In this document: positions 17,625 to 26,895 of the stretch, piece after piece
How positions within the stretch are numbered: position 1 is the first letter of the stretch
Layout: each line of letters starts with the position of its first letter
DNA from: Ruminococcus sp. OA3
Lineage (GTDB): Bacteria > Bacillota > Clostridia > Lachnospirales > Lachnospiraceae
Length of the DNA: 64,000 nt
Assembly (NCBI RefSeq): GCF_022440845.1
Contig: NZ_JAKNTO010000001.1
Coordinates: forward strand, 1,364,001-1,428,000
Direction: 5' to 3'
The notes under the pieces: generated by a model
What the model was told of the DNA's origin: nothing
Database searches by the model: none
Seen by the model: the letters and a program-made list of their open reading frames with translations, nothing else
Made by a program: the position numbers and the translations under genes

Positions 17625-18902
17625 ATGAAAAACAAAAAAACTTACAGTATCATCCTGGCATTGCTGGTATGCATGCTGTTTACACAGACGGCATGGGCTG
17701 AAGTCCATAATGACGAGAAATACACGGTTAAGACGAACGAGACAAAAGGATGGCCGCAGGGGGCAGATACATACTCGGAGACGGCAGTCCTGATGGATGC
17801 GAAGACAGGAGAAGTATTGTTTGACAAGGGCAAGGATGAGACCAGATATCCTGCCAGCATCACAAAGATCATGACAACACTTCTGGCTCTGGAACACTGT
17901 AAGCTGGATGAGCAGGTAACGTTTACGGAAACAGGGCTTGCAAGGATGGCGGAAGGCAGCAATATCAATATGCAGGTCGGCGAAATCATGACGATGGAGC
18001 AGTGTCTGTATGCTGTTATGATCAGATCTGCCAACGAAGTTGCAGCTCAGGTGGCGGAACACGTTGCGGGAAGCCAGGAAGAGTTTGCCAGGATGATGAA
18101 TGAGAGAGCGCAGGAGCTGGGGTGTACGAATACTCATTTTAATAATCCAAGCGGACTCCCGGACGAGAACCACTGGACGACAGCAAATGACATGGCGCTG
18201 ATCTTCAGAGAGGCTTTAAAGAATGAAGAATTTGTAAAGATCATCGGTACACTGGAGTATACGATCCCACCGACTAATCTGAATCCTGAGGCGCGCACGG
18301 TTTCCAGCCATCATGCAATGATCGTTCCGACAGCACCTGAGTATTATGAAGGATGCATTGGGGGGAAGACGGGAGTAACGGATCTGTCCCAAAATACACT
18401 TGTGACTGCGGCTGAACGTGACGGTATCCGGCTGATCGCCGTTGTGATGCGTGCAGATCCGGGACAGGTATGTGCGGATACGAAAGCCCTGTTCGATTAT
18501 GGGTTCGGGAATTTTGAAAAGCTCGCGGTGCAGGGAGGAGAACTTCTTGTGCCGAAGGGAGTGACAGAAAATGATCTTACCGAAACCTCTGTGGATATCG
18601 AGGACGGAGTGTTCAGGACGTACACTTACAATGACTATACGGTTGGAACTGTAACGGTTTCACAGGAAGAACTTGATGCCATGGAAAAGGCTGAGCAGGC
18701 AGAGAATGAAGAACAGCAGGCTGTGACGAAAGAGCCGGTACCGGAGACGGAGGGCGTACCTGAAAAACAGGATGAAAGTGTGTCCGGGACCTACCGGACC
18801 ATCATCATCGTCCTCGGAGTACTGATCGCGGCTGCTGTGCTGCTGATCATTATCAAGGCAGCCACCAGAAAGAAGAAAAGAAAGAGAAGAAAAAAGAGGT
18901 AA
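17625..18902 (+). CDS. D-alanyl-D-alanine carboxypeptidase, DacF/PBP5 type
   Basis: A 425-aa exported penicillin-binding protein. The signal peptide ends at AWA (about 23-25). Active-site motifs are SITK (78-81), SAN (135-137) and KTG in GCIGGKTGVTDLS (about 245). A beta-rich C-terminal domain, a single helix near 385-407 and a strongly basic tail anchor it in the membrane. It removes the terminal D-Ala of peptidoglycan stem peptides and so controls cross-linking. The ATG at 17625 has AAGGTGGG just upstream; the in-frame GTG at 17616 lies inside that ribosome site and is rejected. It sits 42 nt after the Pce-like gene, so the two wall-remodelling enzymes may be co-expressed. Confidence 0.92.
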   Translation: MKNKKTYSIILALLVCMLFTQTAWAEVHNDEKYTVKTNETKGWPQGADTYSETAVLMDAKTGEVLFDKGKDETRYPASITKIMTTLLALEHCKLDEQVTFTETGLARMAEGSNINMQVGEIMTMEQCLYAVMIRSANEVAAQVAEHVAGSQEEFARMMNERAQELGCTNTHFNNPSGLPDENHWTTANDMALIFREALKNEEFVKIIGTLEYTIPPTNLNPEARTVSSHHAMIVPTAPEYYEGCIGGKTGVTDLSQNTLVTAAERDGIRLIAVVMRADPGQVCADTKALFDYGFGNFEKLAVQGGELLVPKGVTENDLTETSVDIEDGVFRTYTYNDYTVGTVTVSQEELDAMEKAEQAENEEQQAVTKEPVPETEGVPEKQDESVSGTYRTIIIVLGVLIAAAVLLIIIKAATRKKKRKRRKKR

Positions 18903-18906
18903 GGCT

Positions 18907-19623
18907 ATGAATGTTGCGCTGATCATTGCCGGCGGGAGCGGGCACAGGATGAACCAGGATATTCCAAAGCAATTCATCAATATTTATGACCGGCCGGTGA
19001 TCGTCTATACACTGGAAGCGTTTCAAAAGCATAAGGAAATCGATGCCATTGAAGTCGTCTGCCTGGATGGCTGGCATGATGTGCTGAAGGCCTATGCAAA
19101 TCAGTTCAATATCACGAAACTTCGGTGGGTAACCTCCGGAGGTTCAACCGGGCAGGAATCGATCCGCAACGGGGTGGATAATCTGAAAAATGACTGTGAG
19201 GATGATGATATCATCATCGTACATGATGGTATCCGGCCGTTGGTTGATGTCAGTGTATTATCGGACGTGATCGCTGTGTGCCGCGAAAAGGGCAATGCGG
19301 TTACCGCGATGCCGTACAATGAACAGATTTTTAAGATCAGGGATGAGGAGTCTACCTGTGAATATATTCCGAGGGAGACACTGCGAAGAGTGGCGACTCC
19401 GCAGGCGTACAAATATGGGAAACTTCGATGGGCATATGAAAAGGCATTTACAGAGAAAATCGGTATCTATGGGTCGTCCTACACGAATACGATGATGGTG
19501 GATCTCGGAGAGACGCTGTATTTTGCGAAAGGATCTGACCGCAATATCAAATTGACGACGAAAGATGACCTTGAGCTTTTCAAGGCGTATCTGAAGCTGG
19601 AAGAAAACACCTGGCTGAAGTAG
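18907..19623 (+). CDS. IspD/TarI-like cytidylyltransferase
   Basis: A 238-aa enzyme with the GxGxR signature as IIAGGSGHRM (7-16), PKQF (20-23) and the IspD-family IIVHDGIRPLV near 99-109. IspD makes a CDP-methylerythritol intermediate and TarI makes CDP-ribitol. PKQF is shared by both and does not decide. Its position directly before an SDR gene and two licD genes, in a teichoic-acid locus, favours activation of a polyol phosphate such as ribitol-5-phosphate. No TarJ-type alcohol dehydrogenase is nearby; the next gene may supply the reductive step. Confidence 0.8.
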   Translation: MNVALIIAGGSGHRMNQDIPKQFINIYDRPVIVYTLEAFQKHKEIDAIEVVCLDGWHDVLKAYANQFNITKLRWVTSGGSTGQESIRNGVDNLKNDCEDDDIIIVHDGIRPLVDVSVLSDVIAVCREKGNAVTAMPYNEQIFKIRDEESTCEYIPRETLRRVATPQAYKYGKLRWAYEKAFTEKIGIYGSSYTNTMMVDLGETLYFAKGSDRNIKLTTKDDLELFKAYLKLEENTWLK

Positions 19624-19626
19624 GGT

Positions 19627-20727
19627 ATGAGTATGATAGAATATGAACAGTATAAAAGTGATGTGAAAACGATTGCCGGCCTCTCTCTTCCGTGGGAGAA
19701 GCTGAGACAAAAAGAGCTGCTGATCACCGGGGCAACGGGGCTGATCGGATCATTTCTCATCGATGTCCTGATGGAACGGAATACGGCATATGCCAACGAG
19801 ATCAATATCCGGGCGGCCGGGAGGAGTCCGGAGAAAGCCAAAAGCCGTTTCAGAGATCATGGGATTGTAATGGAAAATGAAAAAGCCGGCGATTTTGGCC
19901 GGCTGTTTTTTAAACAGTGGGATGTGACCGCACCGCTTCCCGAAAATGAGATGACATATGATTATATTATTCACGGGGCGAGCAATACACACCCCAGAGC
20001 TTACGCAGCAGACCCGGTGGGGACGATCACGGGAAATGTCACCGGACTTTTGAATCTCATGGAACATGCCAGGAGAAGGCGACCGCAGAGGGTACTGTTG
20101 ATGTCAAGCGTCGAAATATACGGGGAAAATGTGCAGGCAATTCCGGCATTTGCGGAAAGTGATCTTGGGTACATTGACTGTAATACGGTGCGCGCCGGCT
20201 ATCCTGAGAGCAAGAGGCTTTCTGAAAGTATCTGTCAGGCTTATGCCGCGCAGTATGGAGTGGAGTTTGTCACGGGACGGTTCAGCCGCGTGTACGGACC
20301 GACGATGCAGGAGGAAGACAGCAAGGCGCTGGCACAGTTTATCAGAAACGCCGTGAGCGGCGGGAATATCGTGCTTAAAAGTGAGGGAAAACAGCTGTAT
20401 TCCTACACGTATGTGGCGGATGCAGTATCAGCGCTGCTGTTCCTGCTGTTAAAGGGAAAAGCCTGTGAGGCTTATAATATTGCAGACCCACTGTCAGATC
20501 TGACATTGAAAGAACTTGCCGGGTTGCTGGCAGATTTTTCAGGAACGAGGGTGGTCTGTGAACTGCCTGACGAACAGGAGCGTGCAGGATATTCGGCGGC
20601 GACTCATGCAGTGCTGGATGCAGCGAAACTTAAGAGCCTCGGCTGGCATGCGATGTTCCCGATAGAGACGGGACTGGCCCATACGGTGGAGATATTGACT
20701 GAGGCAGCGAGGGAAGCACAGAGATAA
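19627..20727 (+). CDS. NAD-dependent epimerase/dehydratase (extended SDR)
   Basis: A 366-aa protein with a Rossmann GATGLIG at about 36-42, an active-site Ser/Tyr/Lys set in MSSVEIYGEN and YPESKRLSE, and a C-terminal substrate domain, as in sugar-nucleotide epimerases. An unusual 33-residue N-terminal extension (IEYEQYKSDV...) precedes the Rossmann fold. It is 3 nt after the IspD/TarI-like gene, so both probably work on the same CDP- or NDP-linked intermediate that the LicD enzymes later use. Reductase, epimerase or dehydratase cannot be separated from sequence alone. Confidence 0.78.
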   Translation: MSMIEYEQYKSDVKTIAGLSLPWEKLRQKELLITGATGLIGSFLIDVLMERNTAYANEINIRAAGRSPEKAKSRFRDHGIVMENEKAGDFGRLFFKQWDVTAPLPENEMTYDYIIHGASNTHPRAYAADPVGTITGNVTGLLNLMEHARRRRPQRVLLMSSVEIYGENVQAIPAFAESDLGYIDCNTVRAGYPESKRLSESICQAYAAQYGVEFVTGRFSRVYGPTMQEEDSKALAQFIRNAVSGGNIVLKSEGKQLYSYTYVADAVSALLFLLLKGKACEAYNIADPLSDLTLKELAGLLADFSGTRVVCELPDEQERAGYSAATHAVLDAAKLKSLGWHAMFPIETGLAHTVEILTEAAREAQR

Positions 20728-20742
20728 TAACGGGGAAAAATT

Positions 20743-21588
20743 ATGATTCAATACACAGAAGAAGATTACCGGAAAATCAGGAAATACAGCATGGAAACAT
20801 TAAAGGAGTTTATCCGGATATGTGAGAAGCATGAACTTACGTATTTTGCAATATCAGGTACGGCGATCGGTGCAGTCCGCCATCAGGGATTTATCCCGTG
20901 GGATGATGATATGGACGTCGGGATGCTCAGAGAGGATTATGACCGCTTTGTCCGGATTGCAAAAGAGGAGATGGATAAGAGGTATGAGCTTTACAGCGCA
21001 TCCCTTCAGAAACGGGTGCAGGGGTTTTATCTGCAGATGTTTCCAAAGGGTTCCGTCTTCATGACGAAATGGAACCAGAAATGGCCGCTTCATCCCGGGA
21101 TCAAACTGGATATTTTTCCGTATGATAACATTCCGGTGTCAGGGAGGGAACGAGCCAGACTGTACCGGTCGCTCCGCTTCTGGAACCGGCTGTACATTAT
21201 TAAAAATACAGGCGTACCGTATTTTGAGGGAAACAGTCTGAAAGTGAAGCTGGTCAGGGGGGCATGCCGCCTTGGCTATTACATAATGAAACCGGGTCCG
21301 TCGGTGGACAGGATTGTTTCAAGGTATGAGAGGCTGATGCAAAAGTATGCAGGTACCTCAGGGTATTATACGATACTGGATGATATGAATCCGGATCTCT
21401 GGGTCATCAAAAAAGACGAGCTGTTTCCTGTGAGGCGGGAGCGGTTCGAGGACGTCATGATTAACCTGCCTGCTGAAAATGATGCCATGCTGCGAAGGCA
21501 ATACGGGGATTATATGCAGTTGCCGCCGGAAGATGAACGCCAGGGTCATGAGATCGTAAAACTGGTGTTTCCAGAAGAACAGGAGTGA
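20743..21588 (+). CDS. licD: LicD-family phosphocholine/polyol-phosphate transferase 1
   Basis: A 281-aa protein with the LicD hallmark ISGTAIGAVRHQGFIPWDDD (37-56) followed by MDVGM and a further conserved region LDIFPYDNIPV. LicD proteins belong to a nucleotidyltransferase superfamily and transfer phosphocholine (or a related phosphoalkyl group) from CDP-choline to a sugar of a lipid-linked glycan. Two different licD genes side by side matches the pneumococcal licD1/licD2 arrangement, where each modifies a different sugar. Supply of CDP-choline from the gene at 157 is inferred. Confidence 0.88.
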   Translation: MIQYTEEDYRKIRKYSMETLKEFIRICEKHELTYFAISGTAIGAVRHQGFIPWDDDMDVGMLREDYDRFVRIAKEEMDKRYELYSASLQKRVQGFYLQMFPKGSVFMTKWNQKWPLHPGIKLDIFPYDNIPVSGRERARLYRSLRFWNRLYIIKNTGVPYFEGNSLKVKLVRGACRLGYYIMKPGPSVDRIVSRYERLMQKYAGTSGYYTILDDMNPDLWVIKKDELFPVRRERFEDVMINLPAENDAMLRRQYGDYMQLPPEDERQGHEIVKLVFPEEQE

Positions 21589-21592
21589 TAAG

Positions 21593-22462
21593 ATGCTTTA
21601 CAGGGAATATGATCCGAATATATTGCAGAAACTGCAGGATGTCGAATGCGAAATACTGAAAGATTTCGATACATTCTGCCGGGAAAACGGCATCGAGTAT
21701 TTTGGCTGCGGAGGGACGCTGCTGGGAGCAGTCCGGCATGGCGGTTTCATTCCGTGGGACGATGATATCGACGTCGGAATGACGAGGGAGCATTACGACC
21801 GTTTTCTGGAGATTGCCAGGAGGGAGCCGAAGGGAAAGTATCATCTGATGAACGCGCAGGTGGATGCCTCTTTTCCGGTCATGATAAGTAAATGGTATCA
21901 GGCGGGGACGAAATTCCGGGACGAGGATGCCGTGACATGCGGATATGAGTCCGGGATCGCAGTCGACATTTTTTGTTTCGACAATGTGGCGGATGATGAA
22001 CAGGGACTTCGCCGACAGGCGATGCAGGCATGGATTTTCGGAAAGCTGCTGGTACTGCGGCAGATTGCGGAGCCGACTGTGTATGCGGATGGATGGAAGG
22101 CAAAGACCATGCTGCTTGTTTCAAAACTGATAAACAGACTGCTTAAGATGTTCCGTGTTTCGCCGGAATACCTTTACCGTAAAGCAAATGAAGCGGCTGT
22201 GCGCTACCGGGATGAGAATACGCGGAGAGTTGCTTTTTTATTTGATCCCACACCGTATACGAGCATGTTGCGGCGCAGTGATATTTATCCTGTGAGAAAA
22301 CTTATGTTTGAGGGAATGGAACTGAGTTTCCCGCGCCGTCCTCATGTATACCTGCGCACAAGGTACGGTAAGAACTACATGGAGCTTCCGCCGGAGGATA
22401 AACGCCATAACCATCCCCCGGCTGAACTGGATTTTGGAAACGGAGAACAGAGCGAATCATGA
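21593..22462 (+). CDS. licD: LicD-family phosphocholine/polyol-phosphate transferase 2
   Basis: A 289-aa paralogue of the preceding gene, 4 nt downstream. It has GCGGTLLGAVRHGGFIPWDD (38-57), then DIDVGM and VDIFCFDN. The C-terminal part ends with a conserved TRYGKNYMELPPEDKRHNHP stretch that the first copy shares in variant form (RRYGDYMQLPPEDERQGHE). The two proteins differ clearly in their middle thirds, so they probably recognise different acceptor sugars. Confidence 0.88.
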   Translation: MLYREYDPNILQKLQDVECEILKDFDTFCRENGIEYFGCGGTLLGAVRHGGFIPWDDDIDVGMTREHYDRFLEIARREPKGKYHLMNAQVDASFPVMISKWYQAGTKFRDEDAVTCGYESGIAVDIFCFDNVADDEQGLRRQAMQAWIFGKLLVLRQIAEPTVYADGWKAKTMLLVSKLINRLLKMFRVSPEYLYRKANEAAVRYRDENTRRVAFLFDPTPYTSMLRRSDIYPVRKLMFEGMELSFPRRPHVYLRTRYGKNYMELPPEDKRHNHPPAELDFGNGEQSES

Positions 22463-23712
22463 TCACCAGAATCTTCATGCCGCCGGACGGCGGTACCATG
22501 AAAAAAACGTATTTCTGGACGGTGCTCGCCGGCATGCTGTATGCGGGCAGTTCTTTCGTCATGTCGCTCGGTGTGTCAAATATACTGGGGGCAGCTGCCG
22601 CTGGAATATTTGCCATTGCAATGTCCATTGGAAATCAGCTGGTGACGATCGGCTATTATAATATGCGGACGTTTCAGGTATCGGATGTGCTGGAGAAATA
22701 CAGTTTTGGGGATTACTGCGTTTCCAGGCTGATCACCACCGCCGCCATGGCAGCTGCCGGTGTCATCTGGATCTCAGCAGGGGGCTATCGCGGGGAAAAA
22801 ATGGCAGCCATCGCACTGATGATCGGTTTTAAGATGTGCGAATCGGTATCCGACCTGCTGGAAGGGCGATACCAGCAGAAAAACAGGTATGATGTGTCCT
22901 GCAGGGCAGTATTCGTGAAGACAGCGCTGTATCTGGCGGGATTCGCCGCGGTGATGCTGGTGACCAGGAATCTGCTGCTCTCGGTGGCTGCACTCGGTAT
23001 TGTCTATCTGATCTCTGTCGTTGTGATCGACGGGACATTGATCAGTGCGTTCGGCGGGCTGAAACTTCATTTTTCCTGGGAGAAGCAGAAATCGCTGATG
23101 ATCAGCTGCCTGCCGTTGTTTGTGAACTCTTTTCTGACGGCGTATGTCATCCATGCATCCAAGTATGCGATTGACCGGTATTACAGCAATGAATATCTGG
23201 GAATGTTTAACACGTTGTATATGATGGCGTTTGTTGTGAACCTGTTCTCGGGGTTCGTGCTGAAGCCACTGATCACGCCGCTTTCCGTCAAATACAACGA
23301 CGGAGATTACCGTGCGTTTTCGGGGATTATCCGGCGTCAGCTTCTAATCATCGGCGGCATTACGTTTATCTGCGTGGCGGGAGCTTACGTGCTGGGGATT
23401 CCTGTCATGTCCTGGCTGTCAGGGATTGATCTTGACGGGCATCGCACCGCATTGTGCATCATACTGGCAGGAGGGGCATTTACAGCGGTATACCAGCTTC
23501 TGCAGTACGCGATCGTGATCATGCGGCAGCAGTTCGCCTGCCTTCTGGGGTGTGCCGTCACGGCGGGACTTACCTTCGTCTTCACGCCTGTGCTGGTGAA
23601 GCGGTACGCGATTATGGGAGGAGCCGTCAGCTACCTCTGTTCGATGGCGCTGATGTCGCTGGCGTTTCTGGTGATTTTTATATACTATCTGATGAAAGAA
23701 AGCAGGGATTGA
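22459..23712 (+). CDS. MOP-superfamily oligosaccharide flippase (Wzx-like)
   Basis: A 417-aa protein with about 12 hydrophobic helices spread over the whole length, typical for lipid-linked oligosaccharide flippases. An early helix carries ILGAAAAGIFAIAMSIGNQL, as in Wzx proteins. The first ATG overlaps the licD stop by 4 nt (ATGA); a second in-frame ATG at 22498 is also possible and would drop 13 polar residues. It would move a LicD-decorated repeat unit to the outer face. The locus therefore has both flippase and ABC export routes. No obvious Wzy polymerase is next to it. Confidence 0.82.
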   Translation: MITRIFMPPDGGTMKKTYFWTVLAGMLYAGSSFVMSLGVSNILGAAAAGIFAIAMSIGNQLVTIGYYNMRTFQVSDVLEKYSFGDYCVSRLITTAAMAAAGVIWISAGGYRGEKMAAIALMIGFKMCESVSDLLEGRYQQKNRYDVSCRAVFVKTALYLAGFAAVMLVTRNLLLSVAALGIVYLISVVVIDGTLISAFGGLKLHFSWEKQKSLMISCLPLFVNSFLTAYVIHASKYAIDRYYSNEYLGMFNTLYMMAFVVNLFSGFVLKPLITPLSVKYNDGDYRAFSGIIRRQLLIIGGITFICVAGAYVLGIPVMSWLSGIDLDGHRTALCIILAGGAFTAVYQLLQYAIVIMRQQFACLLGCAVTAGLTFVFTPVLVKRYAIMGGAVSYLCSMALMSLAFLVIFIYYLMKESRD

Positions 23713-23716
23713 TACT

Positions 23717-24646
23717 ATGTCAAAAGGTTCCAGAGTATCCGTGCTAATGTCTGTGTACCGGCCGGATCTTTCGTTTTTAAGGCAGCAGCTTCTCAGCATC
23801 GAGGCTCAGGATTATCCGGATACAGAGCTGATCGTATGGGATGATTGTCCGGGGGAGGATATCACAGGCATTCTCGGGGAAATACTTTTAAAAACGCCGT
23901 ACACATACCACAGATGCAGTGAAAACCTGGGTTACATCCGTGCTTTTGAGACCCTGGCAGAGATGGCATCCGGTGAATATCTGGCATTCTGTGACCAGGA
24001 TGATGTGTGGGATGCATCGAAGCTTTCAAGATGTACAGAGGTTCTGGAACAGAAGCGTGCAGTTCTTGTGACGTCTGACCGCAGAATCATCGATGAAGAA
24101 AACCGTGTGGTGACAGAGAGTGTGCGCAGCGCAAGCAGGCATCCATATGAACGATGGAGCACCGGAGACGATATTTCCTGCAATGCAGTTTTTACCTGCT
24201 ATGCACTCGGTATGACGATCGTGATGCGCACAGATGCGGCAAAACGGATGCTGCCATTTTCAAGAAATACCGGACACGATAAGTGGGTGACGATGTGTGC
24301 AGCGGCGATGGGCAGTGTCTGCTATATTGAGGAAGTGCTTCAGAGTTACCGGCGCCATGGGAAGAATGTCAGCGGTATTTTCTATCACCTGGCTTCGAAG
24401 GAGGAGTATTACACGTGGCGTGTAGAGACCTCATGCGCCGTAGTGCGGGAACTCCTGGAACGGTTTCCGGACCATCCACGAAGGGAACAGATCCTGGCAT
24501 TTTCACGGGCAAGAAAGAGAAGAAAAACGGTACAGCTGTGGAAATACCGCAGGACGGCACCTGCCGTGGCTATGTTTGAGATAATGCTGAAGTGGATTCC
24601 CTCTGGAGTTTTTGCATGGATGCTGAAACATATGCAGGGAAGATAA
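23717..24646 (+). CDS. GT2-family glycosyltransferase (rhamnosyltransferase-like)
   Basis: A 309-aa GT-A enzyme beginning VSVLMSVYRPDLSFLRQQL, with the metal-binding FCDQDDVWD near residues 92-100 and RHGKNVSG further on, a pattern common in streptococcal and clostridial rhamnosyl- or galactosyltransferases. A C-terminal amphipathic or hydrophobic helix suggests membrane association. It adds one sugar to the lipid-linked repeat unit that the upstream flippase moves. Donor unknown. Confidence 0.82.
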   Translation: MSKGSRVSVLMSVYRPDLSFLRQQLLSIEAQDYPDTELIVWDDCPGEDITGILGEILLKTPYTYHRCSENLGYIRAFETLAEMASGEYLAFCDQDDVWDASKLSRCTEVLEQKRAVLVTSDRRIIDEENRVVTESVRSASRHPYERWSTGDDISCNAVFTCYALGMTIVMRTDAAKRMLPFSRNTGHDKWVTMCAAAMGSVCYIEEVLQSYRRHGKNVSGIFYHLASKEEYYTWRVETSCAVVRELLERFPDHPRREQILAFSRARKRRKTVQLWKYRRTAPAVAMFEIMLKWIPSGVFAWMLKHMQGR

Positions 24647-24668
24647 AAGCTGCTAAAGGAGAAGGAGA

Positions 24669-25811
24669 ATGGCTAGAAAAATCTGTATTTTCTGCTCTCA
24701 CTACTTTCCCTATCTGGGAGGCGTGGAGCGTTATACGTACCAACTGGCGAAGGCATTGATGGGGCGGGGAGATAAGGTAGTGATTGTAACGTCCAACGAT
24801 ATGCATCTGGAGACGTTTTCTTACATGGAGGGAATTCCCGTCTTTCGGATGCCGTGCTTTAATCTGCTGGATGGAAGATACCCGGTATCAAAACCCGACC
24901 GGACATTCTGGAGGATTCACCGTCGGCTGAAAAGGGCCGGATTTGATCTGGTGATCATACAGACGCGTTTCTATCTGCATTCTCTTTATGGTATTGTGTT
25001 CGCAAACAAAATCAAAGCCAAAAGTATTGTGCTGGACCATGGAACCAGCCATATGACGGTAGGAAACAGACTCGCGGATACCGTGGGAGCATGGTTTGAA
25101 CATGCACTGACTGCGGTTGAGCGTGTGGGCTGCCATGACTTCTACGGGGTATCCAGGGCATGCTGCCGATGGCTTGCACATTTTCATATCAGGGCGAAGG
25201 GCACACTTTACAATGCGGTGGATGCGGCGGGGATTGAACAGATTCTGAATCACCCGGTAAAAGATTACAGGACCGAATACGGGCTGCAGCCGGAGGACAT
25301 CGTAGTGACTTATACGGGACGGCTGGTGAGGGAGAAGGGAATTTTGAATCTCATGAAAGCAGTGGAGGATATTCCCCGGGAAAAAAGGGTATTCCTGATG
25401 ATCGCGGGTGACGGGGATGAGTGGGACGCAGTCTGTGCGGGGAAGAGTGAACGGATTCTGCCACTTGGCAGGCTGTCTTTTGAAGAAGTGGTCTCACTGC
25501 TGGGACAGACGGACATCTATTGCCTTCCGACGGATTATCCGGAAGGGTTCCCGACCTCGGTGCTGGAGGCGGCAGCGGCGGGGTGCTATGTGATTACGAC
25601 GCCCCGCGGTGGTTCTCAGGAATTGATTCTCGACAAAGGCTATGGTATGATAATGCGTGACAATCGCCCGGAGACGATCAGAAATTCACTGTTGTCTGTT
25701 CTGGACGACAGTGAAGGGCGTAAAATAGCCGCGAAAAGAGCAAAAGAGCGTCTGCTGAAGAACTTCACCTGGGAGAGGACAGCAGACCAGATCCATCACT
25801 TAGGACTATGA
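24669..25811 (+). CDS. GT4-family glycosyltransferase
   Basis: A 380-aa GT-B enzyme. The N-terminus SHYFPYLGGVERYTYQLAKA is the usual acceptor-domain glycine loop, TGRLVREKGILNL opens the donor domain and the EX7E region is YPEGFPTSVLEAAAAGCYVI near 285-304. The AAGGAGAAGGAG leader gives a strong ribosome site. The products GSQELILDKGYGMI and the C-terminal helix are complete, so the enzyme looks intact. It transfers a sugar with retention of configuration; substrate not predictable. Confidence 0.88.
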   Translation: MARKICIFCSHYFPYLGGVERYTYQLAKALMGRGDKVVIVTSNDMHLETFSYMEGIPVFRMPCFNLLDGRYPVSKPDRTFWRIHRRLKRAGFDLVIIQTRFYLHSLYGIVFANKIKAKSIVLDHGTSHMTVGNRLADTVGAWFEHALTAVERVGCHDFYGVSRACCRWLAHFHIRAKGTLYNAVDAAGIEQILNHPVKDYRTEYGLQPEDIVVTYTGRLVREKGILNLMKAVEDIPREKRVFLMIAGDGDEWDAVCAGKSERILPLGRLSFEEVVSLLGQTDIYCLPTDYPEGFPTSVLEAAAAGCYVITTPRGGSQELILDKGYGMIMRDNRPETIRNSLLSVLDDSEGRKIAAKRAKERLLKNFTWERTADQIHHLGL

Positions 25812-25823
25812 CGGGAGATACCC

Positions 25824-26531
25824 ATGAAGAAACTGATTATTATTCCGGCTTATAATGAAAGTGCCAGCATAGAGAAGACGGTGCTGGAAATCAAGCGGTA
25901 TGCGCCGGAATTTGACTATATTATTGTTAATGACTGTTCCACGGATCATACGGAGGAGATCTGCAGAAGACAGGGATTTCCTGTGATTAGTCTTCCGGTG
26001 AATCTGGGAATCGGAGGGGCTGTGCAGACGGGGTACCGCTATGCACTGGAAAAAGGATACGATATGGCAGTCCAGGTCGACGGCGACGGACAGCATGACC
26101 CGGCGTTTTTAAATAAAATGGCAGATCATCTGGAACAGCATGATCTGGATATGGTGATTGGATCCCGCTTCATTGAAAAAAAAGGTTTTCAGTCATCCGG
26201 GATGCGCAGGATTGGGATCCACTACTTTACACAGCTGATCCGTCTTCTGACGGGAAAAATCATTACAGATCCTACTTCCGGACTTCGGATGGCCGGCCGT
26301 TCGGTGATAAAGATGTTCGCATATAACTATCCTGTGGACTATCCGGAGCCGGAAAGTGTGACGTTCGCACTGCGCCATGGAAAAAAAGTGGAGGAGATAC
26401 CGGTTGTCATGAGAGAGAGGAGTGGTGGTGTGTCTTCTATTTCCATGACAAAGTCCGTATATTATATGATAAAGGTGACAATGGCGATCATCATTGAGTG
26501 TATCCGAAAGGAGGAGACAGATGAATATTAA
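25824..26531 (+). CDS. polyprenyl-phosphate glycosyltransferase, DPM1-like GT2
   Basis: A 235-aa GT2 enzyme of minimal DPM1 type: IIIPAYNESASIEKTVLEIK at the start, VNDCSTDHTEE, VQVDGDGQHDP around residues 90-100 and PTSGLRMAGR. There is no C-terminal membrane domain, as in soluble dolichol-phosphate-mannose-type synthases. It would load a sugar onto undecaprenyl phosphate on the cytosolic side. The next two genes (DUF2304 and DUF2142 membrane proteins) overlap in series, giving a three-gene lipid-linked sugar module. Confidence 0.85.
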   Translation: MKKLIIIPAYNESASIEKTVLEIKRYAPEFDYIIVNDCSTDHTEEICRRQGFPVISLPVNLGIGGAVQTGYRYALEKGYDMAVQVDGDGQHDPAFLNKMADHLEQHDLDMVIGSRFIEKKGFQSSGMRRIGIHYFTQLIRLLTGKIITDPTSGLRMAGRSVIKMFAYNYPVDYPEPESVTFALRHGKKVEEIPVVMRERSGGVSSISMTKSVYYMIKVTMAIIIECIRKEETDEY

Positions 26532-26895
26532 GACGCAGATTCTGGTGGTTGCGGCTGCCCTTGTGGCTTTAATTGTGCTGGTGAATATGATTCGGAACAA
26601 TAAGCTGGAACTAAAGTATGCAATGTCCTGGTTCGTGCTTGGTATCGGTGTACTGCTGTTCGGATGTTTCCCATCGCTGACTGCCTGGCTTGCCGGTGTG
26701 CTTGGAATTGGAACACCGGTCAATATGCTGTTTTTTGCGGGGTTCTGCTTTGCTCTGGTCGTGATATTTTCTCTGACGATGGCGGTGTCCAGACTGTCAA
26801 ATAAAGTGAAGAAGCTTGCACAGGAACTGGCACTTTTACAGAAGGAACGGGAAGAACAAGGGGCGTGTGATGAAAATGAAGAGACTCAGGAATAA
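26521..26895 (+). CDS. DUF2304 small membrane protein
   Basis: A 124-aa protein with three hydrophobic helices (about 4-22, 34-55, 66-92) and a charged coiled tail (KVKKLAQELALLQKEREEQ). The ATG at 26521 is preceded by AAAGGAGGAGACAG, an ideal ribosome site, and overlaps the upstream gene by 11 nt. DUF2304 proteins regularly follow DPM1-like GT2 genes and are thought to help membrane docking or flipping of the polyprenyl-sugar. That role is by association. Confidence 0.8.
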   Translation: MNIKTQILVVAAALVALIVLVNMIRNNKLELKYAMSWFVLGIGVLLFGCFPSLTAWLAGVLGIGTPVNMLFFAGFCFALVVIFSLTMAVSRLSNKVKKLAQELALLQKEREEQGACDENEETQE

